Shown piece by piece: positions 32,841 to 43,939 of a stretch of 64,000 nucleotides of DNA. Below the pieces are notes generated by a model, which saw nothing but the letters and a program-made list of their open reading frames with translations, was not told the origin of the DNA and searched no databases. The stretch covers positions 744,001 through 808,000 of the forward strand of contig OZ037900.1 in NCBI GenBank assembly GCA_964035575.1, written 5' to 3'. How positions within the stretch are numbered: position 1 is the first letter of the stretch; each line of letters opens with the position of its first letter. The position numbers were made by a program, and so were the translations under genes. The stretch is from Rhynchopus sp. YZ270_cl-10 (Eukaryota > Euglenozoa > Diplonemea > Diplonemida > Diplonemidae).

Positions 32841-33238
32841 AATAAAGTACAAAAATAGAAAATAGTTGTTTCCAATTTGTCAAAGAACGTTGCTGCGCAA
32901 AGAGCGTTCTTTTAAAAAAAAATAGTTCAGTTCAACCATCTAATACGGTCCAAAGAGAAGGGGGTTTGAAGAAAAAATAGTTACTCTGATAAGTAAAAGG
33001 GGGGGGAAAAAGGGGGGTTTTCGTTGCTCAATTACCCTTGTTGGAGGGGGGGGGGGTGATTTGGCGACCGTATCTGAGGAAACTATTTCTCCTTTAAGCT
33101 ACGCTTGTAGGTATTTTGAAAGGAAAAAAAAAAAAAAATATTTTATTCGGAAGGACAGAATGTATTTTTGGTTTTCTTTCGCTTTTCATCAAAAATAAAG
33201 GAAATAAAGGAAATAATGAAAGAAGAGAACTGTATGGT

Positions 33239-33276
33239 CAGATGAAGCTTCGCCCCTCTGTGCTAAGCCCACCTTG
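33239..33276 (+). repeat. Family B hairpin, diverged
   Basis: CAGATGAAGCTTCGCCCCTC then TGTGCTAAGCCCACCTTG; outer stem kept, inner stem weakened. Confidence 0.45.
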
Positions 33277-33900
33277 AATCCCAACAATATTTGGGTCAGC
33301 TTTGGTTTAAAACCGCCGTCCGTGAAAGAAGTATTTGAATGGTTTTTATGAAGCCTTGTTTTACTTTCGCTTTGCTTTTGTTTTGAAAAATTGATGACGT
33401 GTGGACACCTCGCTTTTTTTCTCGTGTGAACTCCACGCGTTTTGTGTTGCTCCCCTTTTTTTTTCGGACCTTGTTTTTGAGGTTTGCAAAGATTTAACAT
33501 TCACCTCTTTGTGGTTAATGACCATTACAGAGCCGGCATTGGGAATGATCTTGTGCAGGTTCACCCTACAGAAACCTTGCTACAACCTCATCCCTTGGAA
33601 ATAGTAGGATCGGTAGGTAAGTAAAAGGAAAAAAGGTTTTTTTTCGTTGATTGCACAATCCTCCTGTTTGAGGGATGATTGGCGACCGTACCGTTTTTTT
33701 TAAAGCAAGCTTCGTAGGAATAAGTATGGCTGATAGAATATGAAAATCTGTTCTGACGATTAAGCTTTTTTTTGCTAGATGGAAGCAAAAAAAAAAGGGG
33801 GGATTCTGTCATTACGCTCAAAAGGGGTTCGTTCTTGGTAAGAAATATCCAAATATTTGGAGAAGCGGAGAGAAGAGAGAGAGAAAAAAAAAACACAAAA

Positions 33901-33975
33901 GTGAAGTTGATAGTGCAAAAACGCCTCTGGGACGCAGGCACTGTCACTCCGTGGGGTTATCAAACCCCGGAGTGT
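33901..33975 (+). repeat. Family A repeat, full length
   Basis: Two hairpins in series: AGTGC...GCACT, then ACTCCG-GGGGTT-ATC-AAACCCC-GGAGT. Preceded by an A-run. Confidence 0.7.
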
Positions 33976-34129
33976 TGTATTCGGGAGTTGCCTACAAGGG
34001 AAACAAAAGACAGAGCAAATGTGGGGGTCAAAAAAAAAAAAAAAGAGGGGGGCGAGAAAGAGAAAGGGACACGAGCTCACCGGGTGTTGCAATCACAGCT
34101 ATCGGGTGCAGGGTTGCCCCTTGTTCTCG

Positions 34130-34980
34130 GAAAAAACAGCAAAATTCTGGATTTATGTTCCCGTTTTTTTCCTTTTTTTTGGGTGGGGTTTTTTGCCCTT
34201 TTTCGGGCTTTCCGAGCTCTACCCTCACTGTAGTGGGGTCATTTCGAGAAAATGGACAAGTTCTTGATTGATATAAATTTTGGTTACGACCACTAGTGCG
34301 TTGCTCACAATGCTAAATGAGTGTCAGAACTGTGATTCTGGGCCACTTTAACCGCCCCTCGAAATTCAAAAAGGGGTCCCAAACCCGGGCGCGCTACACG
34401 CGCGCGGAACTTTTTGCAGCTTTGGTCTAGTTGCATTTTGGCTGCAAAATGCAAGGGGATCCCCAAAGACGTTGGGAATATTATTTGGATGGGGCAGTGA
34501 TTTTGTACCGGCATACGCTCCCTCGTGGCAACCGTGTGCATGCCAATGAAGTGCTCTCTGGGGTTCGATAACCCGTGGAGCCAGTGCTTCCGCCGATGAA
34601 TGGTGAGGCGTTTGCACTTCTCTTTTTGCGGAGCAAAAAATAATATAAATGGCGCCGCAGGCAAAAATTTTTGGGTACGGTGTAAAAATCTAGCTTCCAA
34701 CGAACCCTTTTTTGCAGAGCAAAAAATGAAAAATGGCGCCGCAGGCAAAAAAAAATTGGGGGTACAGCCCTGGATGGTGCAGGATTTTGGTGTCAATTTT
34801 TTTTTTCTTGCCCCCTGAAAACTCTTGCTTTTGAGAGTTTCGACCATTTCACCACACTGGTGGTGTGTCACCTACAGTGAAACCCACCAGAAACCACAAG
34901 AAAGCCCCCTAAGGAAAAAAGGAAAAAAAAAAAGGAAAAAAAAACTAAAATCCAGAATTTCATGTTCTCGGTCCCACTTA
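34130..34980 (+). mobile_element. GCCGCAGGC element, second copy, interrupted by a family A insertion
   Basis: Holds the same CTCTACCCTCACTG, GGGGTCATTTC, GGACAAGTTCTTGA and paired TGGCGCCGCAGGC words as 25553-26045, in the opposite orientation. A family A repeat (34534-34620) sits between its two halves. AATTCTGGATTT near 34145 and AAATCCAGAATT near 34950 may be its inverted ends. A shorter third copy is at 42880-43030. Confidence 0.5.
34534..34620 (-). repeat. Family A repeat nested in the GCCGCAGGC element
   Basis: Inverted full copy: GAAGTGCTCTC, GGGGTTCGATAACCC, then GGTGAGGCGTTTGCACTTC. It is younger than its host element. Confidence 0.65.
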
Positions 34981-35264
34981 GGAACTTCCCTGATCGGGTG
35001 GCATTGCTTTTTTTTTCACATTGCATCTGTACCTGCAATCTCTCAAGGGGGGTTTTAGATCACTATTGAATGTGCTTGCGAAGTTTTTTTTATACGTTTG
35101 CTTTGCTCTTGCTTTGTCTTGTTTTTTTTTGCAGGGACCACCACGAGGGGTGATTTTTTTTATTTGGCCGGATGAAAGCACAAAAAAGCCCCGGGCTACA
35201 TAGGTGAACTGGTAAATTAAAGAATAATACTCGGGAAAGGTGAAAGGTAAATGGGGGGGCTTGT

Positions 35265-35302
35265 AAGATGAACCTGACCCCGCGGTGCTAAGCCAACTAA
35301 GG
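35265..35302 (+). repeat. Family B hairpin, diverged
   Basis: AAGATGAACCTGACCCCGCG then GTGCTAAGCCAACTAAGG. Only the lead and the GCTAAGCC side are well kept. Confidence 0.4.
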
Positions 35303-35343
35303 AAAGAAAAGTTGAAATGAAAAACAACGTGGGAAAATAAAAT

Positions 35344-35385
35344 GGTGAGGTTGATAATGGCCACTGCGGAACAGAGGCGCCAAAC
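35344..35385 (+). repeat. Family A fragment
   Basis: GGTGAGGTTGATAATGG...GGCGCC resembles the family A lead; weak. Confidence 0.35.
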
Positions 35386-35496
35386 AGAGAAGAAAAAAAT
35401 GGGGTGGAGATGATAAATAAATGAGTAGAGAGATATGTTACGTAACATGAGAGCGCGAGCGAAGCGATTTTTGATTATGATTTTTTTTTTTTTTTT

Positions 35497-35556
35497 GATA
35501 AATTGTTGGAGTGTAGTTGCCTCAGTTTGTGTTACCACAGTTGCGCAATCTCCACT
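35497..35556 (-). repeat. Family E repeat with poly(A)
   Basis: Long plus-strand T-run, then GATAAATTGTTGGAGTGTAG and GCGCAATCTCCACT, lying about 100 bp downstream of the AC1 stop. Confidence 0.7.
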
Positions 35557-35659
35557 TTTCTCTCTCTCTCTTTTCTGCTTCTTCTGCTCTCTTTTTTCGT
35601 ACATATCTGCAGAAACCTAGATAAACACCATTCACTTTATCACCTTTCATTTCACCCCC

Positions 35660-38600
35660 TCAGAGCTCGGTATAGTGGCTAAAGGAGACACGGCACCTGT
35701 AGCCTTCCGTGGGACGCGCTTCAGCTATGAGCTCAAACGACTTACGCAGGACGTGGTCATCGGGGAACTCTTGCACTATTTCGCGCAGCTTTGCAACCCC
35801 GTCCCCAGAGGTGAGTGCATGCTGCACAACGTTTGACTGGTACTCAATGCTCGACGACTCGGCACCGCTCTTGTGCATAGGCACCCCCACCAAGGACCAG
35901 GACTCCAAACACTTCTCCAAAGAAGCCAAGTTCACCTCAAAAATAGAAATGATCTCAATCCGTCCCTCCTCACACCAAGCATCCACAAGGCGCAGGCAAG
36001 ACCGCAGAGTCTGGTCAGCCTGAAGGCGTTTGTCCGAAGTGCAGTCAGCCATAAGGCAGTACACACCAAGGCGGTGTGCGTGGTCCGTCATCGCCTCTGC
36101 CGCCTCAAGAGGTGCACCAAACGCAGTTGCGAACCTGCTTGTGCGTGTCCCGACGTTTCCGTGCATCATCGTCCCCGTCGCAAGGCCCACCTGGATGATG
36201 CCCTGCAGCTTCTTCATCTCAGATACGAACGTCAGGGCTGCAGTGGTGTGCATCAGACAGCGCTTCGATGCGTTCCACACCACCGTCAGTGTGCACCCGG
36301 TCACGTTCCCGATCACACCGTCTGTGGACTGTGCAGCTTCGAGGGCGGCACGCACCATGATGTTGCAGTTGTCGAACATTGAGCCCTCCTCTGTGTTGAG
36401 ACGGCACACTGCGACTGTGACTGTCGTGCGCTGCACCTGGAGGGCTGTACGCTTTGCCGCGACGCCCTTCTTGTGTGCAGAGGTGATGGACATCCCGTCG
36501 TGCGACTTTGAGGTATCAATATGCTCAAGTTTGCGTCTTGGCTCTGTGTCGCTCTGGGAAGTGTTCAGACGGTTGTTCAAAGCCGACGGCACCATTGTGA
36601 ACAGCTCGTGCCCAGCCCCAAGCCCCTTGATATCGTGTGTACCGCCTGCCTGAATAGTTGGGTTGCCAACCTTGTCCAAATTCCCCTTCAGTGCCGCGTA
36701 CATGTCGGAGGTAATGCACACAGTGCCAGGAAGTGCCTTCGCCTCCACACGCGAGGCAAGGTTCACTGTGCTCCCACGGTAGTCCACACGTCCAGTCACA
36801 GGGTTCTCCTCCGCAATTGTCGCACCGTAGTTGATTCCAATCCTGACAACCATCCCTGACTCAGGAAGGTTCAAGCCAATGGGCCATTCCTTCGACTTCA
36901 GGTTTGTCTGCACATCAAGCGCAAAGTTTGCGGCAGCAACAGCAGAGCTGAAGGAGACCATGAAGGCGTCTCCGATGGTTTTGACCTCGTACCCTTTGTG
37001 TGCAACACAGGCATCACGCATGACTTCATTGTGGATCTCCATCGCGTCGTTCATGTCTGCTGCACCTGCCTTCCAGAGTGCAGTCGACCCACGGATGTCT
37101 GTGAACACAATTGCAACAATACCCGTCGGCGGCTCTGCAGTGCCACCTTCAGCACTATAGCCATTTCTGAGGAGAACAGAGGAGGGGACGTAGGCACGGA
37201 ACTCCACGAGGTTTTCAATCATCTTGCGGAAGTCACGCTGCATCAGACGGAGTTCGTAGAAGGTCGACTTCGAAATCTCGATTTCATCGAGCTCCATGTT
37301 GGCCACAAGCTCCATACTACGCTGCAACGCCTTTACTGGACGCAGCAGTGCCCACGAGGTGGCAGCGCTGATGATAACCAAGACCACACCAATCACGACG
37401 ATGATGACACGCTGCAGCATCTTCTTCTCCTCCACCTCGTCTGCCACATCTTGCTTGTCCTCCACGATGTCTGCGTTGACCTTTGCCGTTTCCCTTTGCA
37501 CATCACCTAGGATCGACTCACCATCGATGGAGACTGTTATCCACCAATCGAGGTGGGACAACTCAAAGGTGAGGCGCTCAGACGACACAATGTGCTGCTC
37601 GGGGACATCGTCGATCAACACAGTCAGGACCGAGGCATTCGTTTGAAAACGCGCGTAATCACCACCAATGGCGATGGCGATTGCTTTGATGTAAGGGTCG
37701 TTTGAGTCCTCCGCCTTGTTCGGGGAGTAGACATCGAGGCCATCCAACCCTGTGATCGGGTCCTTCCCGAGGGAGTGCGCAGTCACATTCCCATGCGACG
37801 TGCCGGTAAGATACCCTATCTGGTTCGCACTCCCGTCGTACCCCGGCATGAACTTCTTCAGCGATTCATCCAACCATGTCGACGCCACCACCGTGAACGC
37901 ACGCAGGATCGCCTGCTCATTGATCTTTGCCGCCGAATCTGTCACGCTTGTCAGGAAGTTACGAATTTCATTGCACCCCATGCTTACAAGCACCTCTACT
38001 TGAGCTGCAGAGCCAGACGGGTCTGCGAGAACAGCAGTGTAAACATAGCCTGCGAACTGACCAAAGGACACTACCAGAGGGAACACACCTTGCCCAATCT
38101 GCATCAGGCCGGACCGCGGCAGGGCCAGAATCTCAGCCCCAGCGCCGTCTGCCATGCGGAACGGCGGGTACTCATCAGTAATCCATTTGTCAAGCACGGG
38201 GCGGAGGTACGCAGCCTCTGGTGTGCTGACTGTCATCATCGTGATGTTCGTGGTCGGCGCCCCCGCACTGTACTCAAAGTGGCGAGAGATGATCGTAACA
38301 CCATATTCCCCTGCAGATACACCCAGGCCAATGACAGAGCCGCCCTCCTTGATGTTCAACACCTGGTCGTAGAGGGGTTGGACCAGCGCATCGTTGAAGG
38401 CACTGTTGTTCTTAGGCATTGTTGCAAATTCCGGCCCATTCATCAGGTTGATTGCGCGGTTCGCGTCGTTGACGGCCTCCTTCATGTGGTTGTCGATCAG
38501 CATGGTGACACCGTTGGTGATGTAGATCATCATCTCAGAGGAGACGCGCGTTAAGGACTCTTGCGCTTTCTTGTCGATTGCAGTAGTGGATTCGTCCATA

Positions 38601-38794
38601 GTGTCGCGTGTGTCCTCCAGTGCACTGTCGCAGGTCACAGTGTTCATGACTTCGGTGGCAGAGGCGGTGAGGAGGATGCACACTAGGCAGAGCAGCGCGA
38701 TGATGCTCTGCACACTCCAGGCGCGCTTCCAGAAGCGTGCGTCCGTCACCTCGGAGGACCCGGACGGTGCGTTGCTGGACATGTCGTCGTCCAT
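35660..38794 (-). CDS. Receptor-type adenylyl cyclase with C-terminal degenerate second cyclase domain (AC1)
   Basis: Intronless, 1044 residues from MDDDMSSNAP. A span at 30-48 and one at 460-484 bracket a roughly 410-residue ectodomain with N-x-S/T sites. A HAMP-like linker (about 485-540) and a class III catalytic domain (558-735) follow. Metal Asp residues are D566 (FTDIRGS) and D609 (TIGDAF); K605 and D671 are the ATP-selecting pair; N678 and R682 (NLASR) are the transition-state residues. All are present, so it should make cAMP as a homodimer. A second cyclase-like fold (about 788-925, VQVGLATG-type core seen as IIQVGLATG, then SRFATAFGAPLEAAEAM) lacks both metal Asp and the Arg. Architecture recalls trypanosomatid receptor cyclases with an added pseudo-domain. 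Confidence 0.93.
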   Translation of the reverse strand: MDDDMSSNAPSGSSEVTDARFWKRAWSVQSIIALLCLVCILLTASATEVMNTVTCDSALEDTRDTMDESTTAIDKKAQESLTRVSSEMMIYITNGVTMLIDNHMKEAVNDANRAINLMNGPEFATMPKNNSAFNDALVQPLYDQVLNIKEGGSVIGLGVSAGEYGVTIISRHFEYSAGAPTTNITMMTVSTPEAAYLRPVLDKWITDEYPPFRMADGAGAEILALPRSGLMQIGQGVFPLVVSFGQFAGYVYTAVLADPSGSAAQVEVLVSMGCNEIRNFLTSVTDSAAKINEQAILRAFTVVASTWLDESLKKFMPGYDGSANQIGYLTGTSHGNVTAHSLGKDPITGLDGLDVYSPNKAEDSNDPYIKAIAIAIGGDYARFQTNASVLTVLIDDVPEQHIVSSERLTFELSHLDWWITVSIDGESILGDVQRETAKVNADIVEDKQDVADEVEEKKMLQRVIIVVIGVVLVIISAATSWALLRPVKALQRSMELVANMELDEIEISKSTFYELRLMQRDFRKMIENLVEFRAYVPSSVLLRNGYSAEGGTAEPPTGIVAIVFTDIRGSTALWKAGAADMNDAMEIHNEVMRDACVAHKGYEVKTIGDAFMVSFSSAVAAANFALDVQTNLKSKEWPIGLNLPESGMVVRIGINYGATIAEENPVTGRVDYRGSTVNLASRVEAKALPGTVCITSDMYAALKGNLDKVGNPTIQAGGTHDIKGLGAGHELFTMVPSALNNRLNTSQSDTEPRRKLEHIDTSKSHDGMSITSAHKKGVAAKRTALQVQRTTVTVAVCRLNTEEGSMFDNCNIMVRAALEAAQSTDGVIGNVTGCTLTVVWNASKRCLMHTTAALTFVSEMKKLQGIIQVGLATGTMMHGNVGTRTSRFATAFGAPLEAAEAMTDHAHRLGVYCLMADCTSDKRLQADQTLRSCLRLVDAWCEEGRIEIISIFEVNLASLEKCLESWSLVGVPMHKSGAESSSIEYQSNVVQHALTSGDGVAKLREIVQEFPDDHVLRKSFELIAEARPTEGYRCRVSFSHYTEL

Positions 38795-39026
38795 TGTGAG
38801 AAAGCAAACAAAAAGGCCTACACAAATCCAAGTTTTAAAAAAACGAAACACACGGGTTAAAGGGAGATGGGAGGGGGTATGTGTTGTGATGTGTACGTGT
38901 CCTGTGCTGTGCTGTGTGTGTGTTTGGTAACGGGGAGTAGGCAACGCCTGAACGGAGTATAGCCCACTGCTGTGTGTGTTTGATAACTCACAGAGGTAAT
39001 TCTTGCGCAGAAAATGACCCCATGCT
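38795..39026 (-). promoter_or_regulatory. AC1 leader region
   Basis: Minus strand shows GGATTTGTGTAG, then TTTTTGTTTGCTTTCTCAC just before the ATG; the AG near 38817 is a candidate acceptor, giving a leader of about 22 bases. Farther up is a (CA)/(GT)-rich stretch. Confidence 0.35.
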
Positions 39027-39086
39027 GTGTGTGTGCGTGGGGGTCATCCTAAGAACCTTTTGCCTTCCCCCTACCGGAAACATGTC

Positions 39087-39236
39087 CCATGGATGGTGAT
39101 GCGCACGATGCAGACCTTTCGTGTAGACACGACGGACGTGAGCACACCTACACCTGCCGACGTAAAGGCAGCTGACCCAAATTTCAAAGAAACGCTGAAA
39201 GATTTTAGTATCGCAGTGAGACTGTGTGTGGGTTAA
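39087..39236 (+). CDS. Doubtful plus-strand exon-like frame
   Basis: MVMRTMQTFRVDTTDVSTPT and PADVKAADPNFKETLKDFS read like real protein, with balanced composition unlike nearby low-complexity frames, ending at a TAA. No start context, partner exon or family match is visible, and it opposes the strand bias. Confidence 0.25.
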   Translation, partial: PWMVMRTMQTFRVDTTDVSTPTPADVKAADPNFKETLKDFSIAVRLCVG

Positions 39237-39652
39237 AACGGGATAGGTGATGTCTTTTGTTTTTTGGAAATACTGCTGTTTTTGCTTTTTTTTTTTTTTT
39301 TTTTTTCCCTCATTTTTTTTGTGGCAAAACGACCAGTAAAAACCATTTTGTCAAATATAAAAGAAATTGTGAATGGAAAGACTCATTTAAGTTGGAAACA
39401 CCACAGGCCACTCTAGAAATAAAAGAGGGCAAAAAAAAAGAGAAAGAAGGGGATGGTTAACACACGGCAGACACCCACATCTCCCACGTACTCCTTAAAG
39501 AAAAGAGATAAAGACTGACGTGAGAGATTGGAGGAAAAAATTCTGGTCCGACCTTTGTCACTCATTTTTTTTTTTTTTTTTTCCCCGTCATTTTTACAAA
39601 ACTGGATAATCCATATTCAATGATAAAGAAGGAAAAAGGAAAGAAACTTTTA

Positions 39653-39688
39653 TAAGATAAACCTAAGCCAATTGGTCTTAGTCACCTT
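39653..39688 (+). repeat. Family B hairpin with changed inner stem
   Basis: AAGATAAACCTAAGCCAATTGGTCTTAG in pieces: CTAAG pairs with CTTAG, loop CCAATTGGT; outer TCACCTTA close. Confidence 0.6.
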
Positions 39689-39819
39689 AAAAGGGGACGA
39701 ACAGTAAACACAAAATCAGGAAAGGGAAAAAGAAGAACACATAAATAGAGAAAGAAACCAAGAAAAAAAAAGGCTTCTTTAAAGATTATACGATGGTTAG
39801 CAAGAATGGGGGAGAAGTG

Positions 39820-39954
39820 TAATGGTGGCAGCATTGTGATGGGAGCCCATTGGGATACGCAAAATACATCAAAATACATCACAATACATTGGGTATGTAT
39901 TTTGATGTATTTTGCGTATTCCAATGGGCTCCCATCACAATATTGCCACCATTA
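39820..39954. mobile_element. 135-bp MITE with TA ends
   Basis: TAATGGTGGCA opens and TGCCACCATTA closes. The arms (about 60 bp) pair almost perfectly, including GATGGGAGCCCATTGG. TA at both ends fits a Tc1/mariner target duplication. Confidence 0.75.
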
Positions 39955-40085
39955 GTGAAGTGGGGAGGGGGAAAGAGGGAAAGAGGGGGGGAAAAAAAGG
40001 AGAAAAAGGTTGGTAATATAAGCAGCCTTTGTGCTTAATTCGCCTTTCAAAAATAGGGGGGGGAAAGGTCTTAAATAAAGACTAT

Positions 40086-40120
40086 AAAGATGAATGTGCC
40101 TCTCGTGCACACACATCTTT
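40086..40120 (+). repeat. Family B' hairpin (GTGC stem)
   Basis: AAAGATGAATGTGCCTCTCG then TGCACACACATCTTT. Outer AAAGATG/CATCTTT and inner GTGC/GCAC pair fully. Confidence 0.7.
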
Positions 40121-40594
40121 AAAGAGAATCAAGGAAAAACGATTTGATATTAAAAAAAATCGTAAAAAAAAAAAAAATGTATTGTTTTGATACGCACATA
40201 TCTTTTATCGCGTGGTGGCAGACCATAATTGGCAGAAGAAGAAAAAAAGAGAGAAATAAAGAGAAAAAAAATATAGAGAGAGAGAGAGAACGAGGGGGGA
40301 AGCATACGGTAGAAAAAAGACCATTTTTTTTTTTTTGACAATCCGTTGACTTACCGTAGCTTCCAACGCAAAAGCAGTCTGTACTGTTCAGGTATCGCTC
40401 TTCACGTAAAGGCCTCCAATCTTTCTTGTGCAAACAACATACAGAGAACACATCGGGGGCTTACCCAGGGAAGTAAACCGAGACCCGAGATTCAATCCAT
40501 TAGGCCGGGTATAGGTTGGAATACGCTGCATAAGTTACTCCTTAACTTAGACAGGGTAAAAGATCCCTGGATGACCTTGCTTTTACACGACAAT

Positions 40595-40660
40595 TCACTT
40601 TGGTGTGGTCAGTGGTCCACAGGTTATCGAAACCCCAGAGAGCACTTTATTGTCATTCAG
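40595..40660 (+). repeat. Family A repeat, 3' half
   Basis: CAGGTTATCGAAACCCCAG, then AGAGCACTTTATTGTCATT, matching the 3' ends at 15092 and 26321. Confidence 0.6.
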
Positions 40661-41413
40661 CCGAAAAAAAAGCGGGGAGAAAATAATCGGCACCTCTAAA
40701 TCTGGTGACGGGGACCACATTTAGAAAAAGGTCTCCTGCTGGCCTGGGAACGTCCTCTTTTTTTTTAAAAATAATACCCCAGAAAAATGTTCTGAATTGA
40801 TTCAGAGATTGGGGGGAAAGGGTTGTTCAGATAAACCCCACCGGCCATTCAAGAAATGATTGAGATAATATTTTCGAAAGATGGAGTTTTTTTGTCCACC
40901 AGCCAAGAGAAAAAAATGTGATTAAGCACTCAATCACTCGAAACTCAACATATCTTGTGCATTGCGCTAACTTATGGTCAATCTTGTTTATTCCTTCGTA
41001 CCTGCATCATGCTGGAGGGTTTTCCTCTCGAATGGGTTAACGGATCAAAATCGATCAAAAAGATGATTTGCTGAAAAACTAGTTAAATTTTCCTGAAACA
41101 CCCATCGAGAAAAGAAAAAAAAAAAAGAGATTCACCAGAAAATTTGCAGATCCAATACAAGAGGATGAGCTCCACCATTATTTTTTTTTTTAAATCATTT
41201 CGCCAATCCTCCACTCAAAAGGTGGGTGTCGTTGCACTTTAAATATCACCCAAAAAAAGGGGCAATTTCCCCCTTTTAGCGCGCACAAAATACCAGGTCT
41301 TATTTGAAAAGAAATATCAAAAGAGAGAGAGAGAGAATGCGATCGTTGACGAATGAAAGAAGGAGGGAGGGGAGGAAAGGGTTTGTTTGTTTGTTTGTTT
41401 TTTTTTTTTTTTT

Positions 41414-41916
41414 CACGGGTCAGGAAAGATCTTTTGTCTTTTTTTGTCTTTTTTCGAGAATCTCGGGAGAAAAAAAAAAAAAATCAAGATTTTCAGGATT
41501 TTTGTCATTTTTTTTCAGGATCTCTCGAGATCTTTGAGATCTTTGAAAAATCCTGAAAAAAAAAGGAAAAAAAAGGAAAAAAAGAGAAAAAAAGATGAAA
41601 AAGATCTTGAAAATCTTTTTTTTCTCAAAAAAAAGATAAAAAAGATTTTTGGGATTTTGAAAAATCTTTTTGGGGAAAAAAAAAAAAAAGATTTTGAAAA
41701 TCTTTTTTTTTTTTTTTCAAAGATTTCTCAAGATCTCGAGATTTTTCATGAAATTTCATGGATTTTTCCAGGATTTTTCAGGATTTTTTCAGGATTTTCA
41801 AATCTTTTCTCTTTTTTTTTTTCTCCCAAAAATCTTTTTTTTTTTTTTTTTTTCGGGAGAAGAGGATTTTTTTTCTCGAAAAAAAAAAAAAAAAAAAAGA
41901 TCTTTCCCGACCCGTG
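41414..41916 (+). mobile_element. A/T-rich fold-back element, copy 1
   Basis: Begins CACGGGTCAGGAAAGATC and ends GATCTTTCCCGACCCGTG, an inverted pair. The inside is a patchwork of A- and T-runs with short palindromes (AAAGATCTTT, CTCGAG, GGATTTTT...AAAAATCC). No protein gene: frames are poly-Lys/Phe. Target duplication hidden in flanking T-runs. Confidence 0.8.
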
Positions 41917-43160
41917 TTTTTTTTTAAAGGGGGCAGGGTTTCCGCGTTCTTCCGGTGTTTTCGAAGGGGGCGGACGAGTTTTTTTTTCCCCCCAAAAAAA
42001 TTTTTTTTACTAGTGCTTAACACAATACAGGTCGAGCCCGGCGCGCTTCGCGCGCCGGGTCGGGGGCCTCCGGCGGAGTTGTCTCGCCTCACGGTCTTTC
42101 GTGAGACACAACGGGTGAGAAACTCACATTACGAGCTAGTCCCGGTCGGGAGCTTCAAGCTCCGGAGCTTGGCCTGCTCCAGGCAGACCTGCCCACTCCA
42201 CGCGCTGTAATCGAAGCGCTTCTTAGGAGTAGGGGGGGGGCGCTCATACTGCCAAATAGCGTCATCTGGCGGAGTCCTTTCTTTGCGGAAGGCTTTTTAG
42301 CCGGCATGGTTGAAAAGTTAAATATAAATTTCTGTTTGGTGATTTCAGTAGGGAGTGGGGTAGGTGGGGGACAGGGGATGCCAGGGGAATGATAGAGGGG
42401 GATACCATAAGTGCGGCCGCAGATCTGCGCGACGCCAAAGAGGGGAGGCCTGTATTTTTCTATACGGGGTGGGGTGCGTCCCTGCGGGGCCGCACCCCAC
42501 CTCGTCCACTTTACAATGTACCCCGGGCCCTCTCCCCACCCATTTTTCCCACTCCCCGGATGAACTTCGTCCGGACGAACTTCGTCCGGCAGTTTTTTTT
42601 TTTTTTTTTCTACCGGACGAACTTCGTCCGATTTTTGGGTCGCGGAAACACTGAAAGGGGGGTTTTGAACAGGGAAATAGCTTGGTTTTCCTCCAAAATC
42701 GGGAATTATGCGAAAACGAAATTTTTTTTTCCGCCCGGTCGAAAGCGGTCGTTGCGCTTCGCGCAAGCCTCCCTGAGTGGAGAGGCGAAAGGTCAATTTG
42801 CGAGATAACCAAAAACGGAATGGAATCCCTTATTACGGAGCTTGGTCTTGCACCTTACGTTCCACTAACCGTATGGGGAAAAATAAATGGCGCCGCAGGC
42901 GAAAAAAAAAATAGGGTACGGTGTAAAAATGCTGGTTTACAACCACACAGTCACTCAACAAACCCTTTTTTGCGGAGCAAAAAAGGAAAATGGCGCCGCA
43001 GGCAAAAAAAAATTAAGGGGTACGGCACATCTGCAAGCGCAGCGAGCGAAAATTTTAAGGTTCCATCATTCCAGTCATCTGGGAGATCTGGGGGCCCGCG
43101 GGCGAGGGCCCCCAAAAGTGCCCAAAAATCCCCTCTTTTTTTTTTTTTTTTTTTTTTTTT
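41917..43160. other. Segment between two inverted fold-back elements
   Basis: About 1.24 kb. Holds the 42006-42080 repeat, a 50-codon minus frame MPAKKPSAKKGLRQMTLFG (start 42306), three TTCGTCCGG palindromic words (42555-42635) and a GCCGCAGGC element copy (42880-43030). It could be the cargo of a composite mobile unit or just DNA between two insertions. Confidence 0.4.
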
Positions 43161-43671
43161 CACGGGTCGGGAAAGATCTTTTTTTTTTTTTTTTTTTTCG
43201 AGAAAAAAAATCCTCTTCTCCCGAAAAAAAAAAAAAAAAAAGATTTTTGGGAGAAAAAAAAAAAGAGAAAAGATTTGAAAATCCTGGGAAAATCCTGAAA
43301 AAATCCTGAAAAATCCTGGAAAAATCCATGAAATTTCATGAAAAATCTCGAGATCTTGAGAAATCTTTGAAAAAAAAAAAAAAGATTTTCAAAATCTTTT
43401 TTTTTTTTTTCCCAAAAATATTTTTCAAAATCCCAAAAATCTTTTTTATCTTTTTTTTGAGAAAAAAAAGATTTTCAAGATCTTTTTCATCTTTTTTTCT
43501 CTTTTTTTCCTTTTTTTTCCTTTTTTTTCCAGGATTTTTCAAAGATCTCAAAGATCTCGAGAGATCCTGAAAAAAAAAGACAAAAATCCTGAAAATCTTG
43601 ATTTTTTTTTTTTTTCTCCCGAGATTCTCGAAAAAAGACAAAAAAATACAAAAGATCTTTCCTGACCCGTG
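43161..43671 (-). mobile_element. A/T-rich fold-back element, copy 2 (inverted to copy 1)
   Basis: Begins CACGGGTCGGGAAAGATC and ends GATCTTTCCTGACCCGTG; body is the reverse complement of copy 1, differing mainly in run lengths. Confidence 0.8.
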
Positions 43672-43939
43672 TTTTTTTTTCCCCCCAAAAAATCCAAAAT
43701 TATGCGATGTCGCATAATTCGGTATATGGAGCTATTTCCCTGGTTTTGAAAGCAAGTAACCCTCCCACACACCCACGCACTCCTTCAGAGGCTTGTGTCA
43801 TTTGACCACTGGAAAGAAAACAAAACATATAAGAAAAATTGACAAAACAAAAAGAAAAAAAAACTGGGACGAAGGGTAAAAGCCTTACATACTTTTAGCA
43901 GCTTCTCTAACAGTTTCTTTTTTTATCAAGAGAATAAGA

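Larger units (their letters stand above)
29950..35659. other. Gene desert 1, right part
   Basis: No convincing gene in 5.7 kb upstream of the AC1 stop. Family copies and elements are listed separately. A minus frame starting MNLHKIIPNAGSVMVINHKE (33564) looks like a possible lone exon but dissolves into Lys-rich low complexity and has no partner exon I can see. Confidence 0.5.

Noticed and set aside
41353-43641. Many Lys/Phe/Ile-rich frames such as 41387-42013
   Set aside because: They translate A/T runs of the fold-back elements and have near-identical counterparts at 47.7-48.4 kb on either strand.
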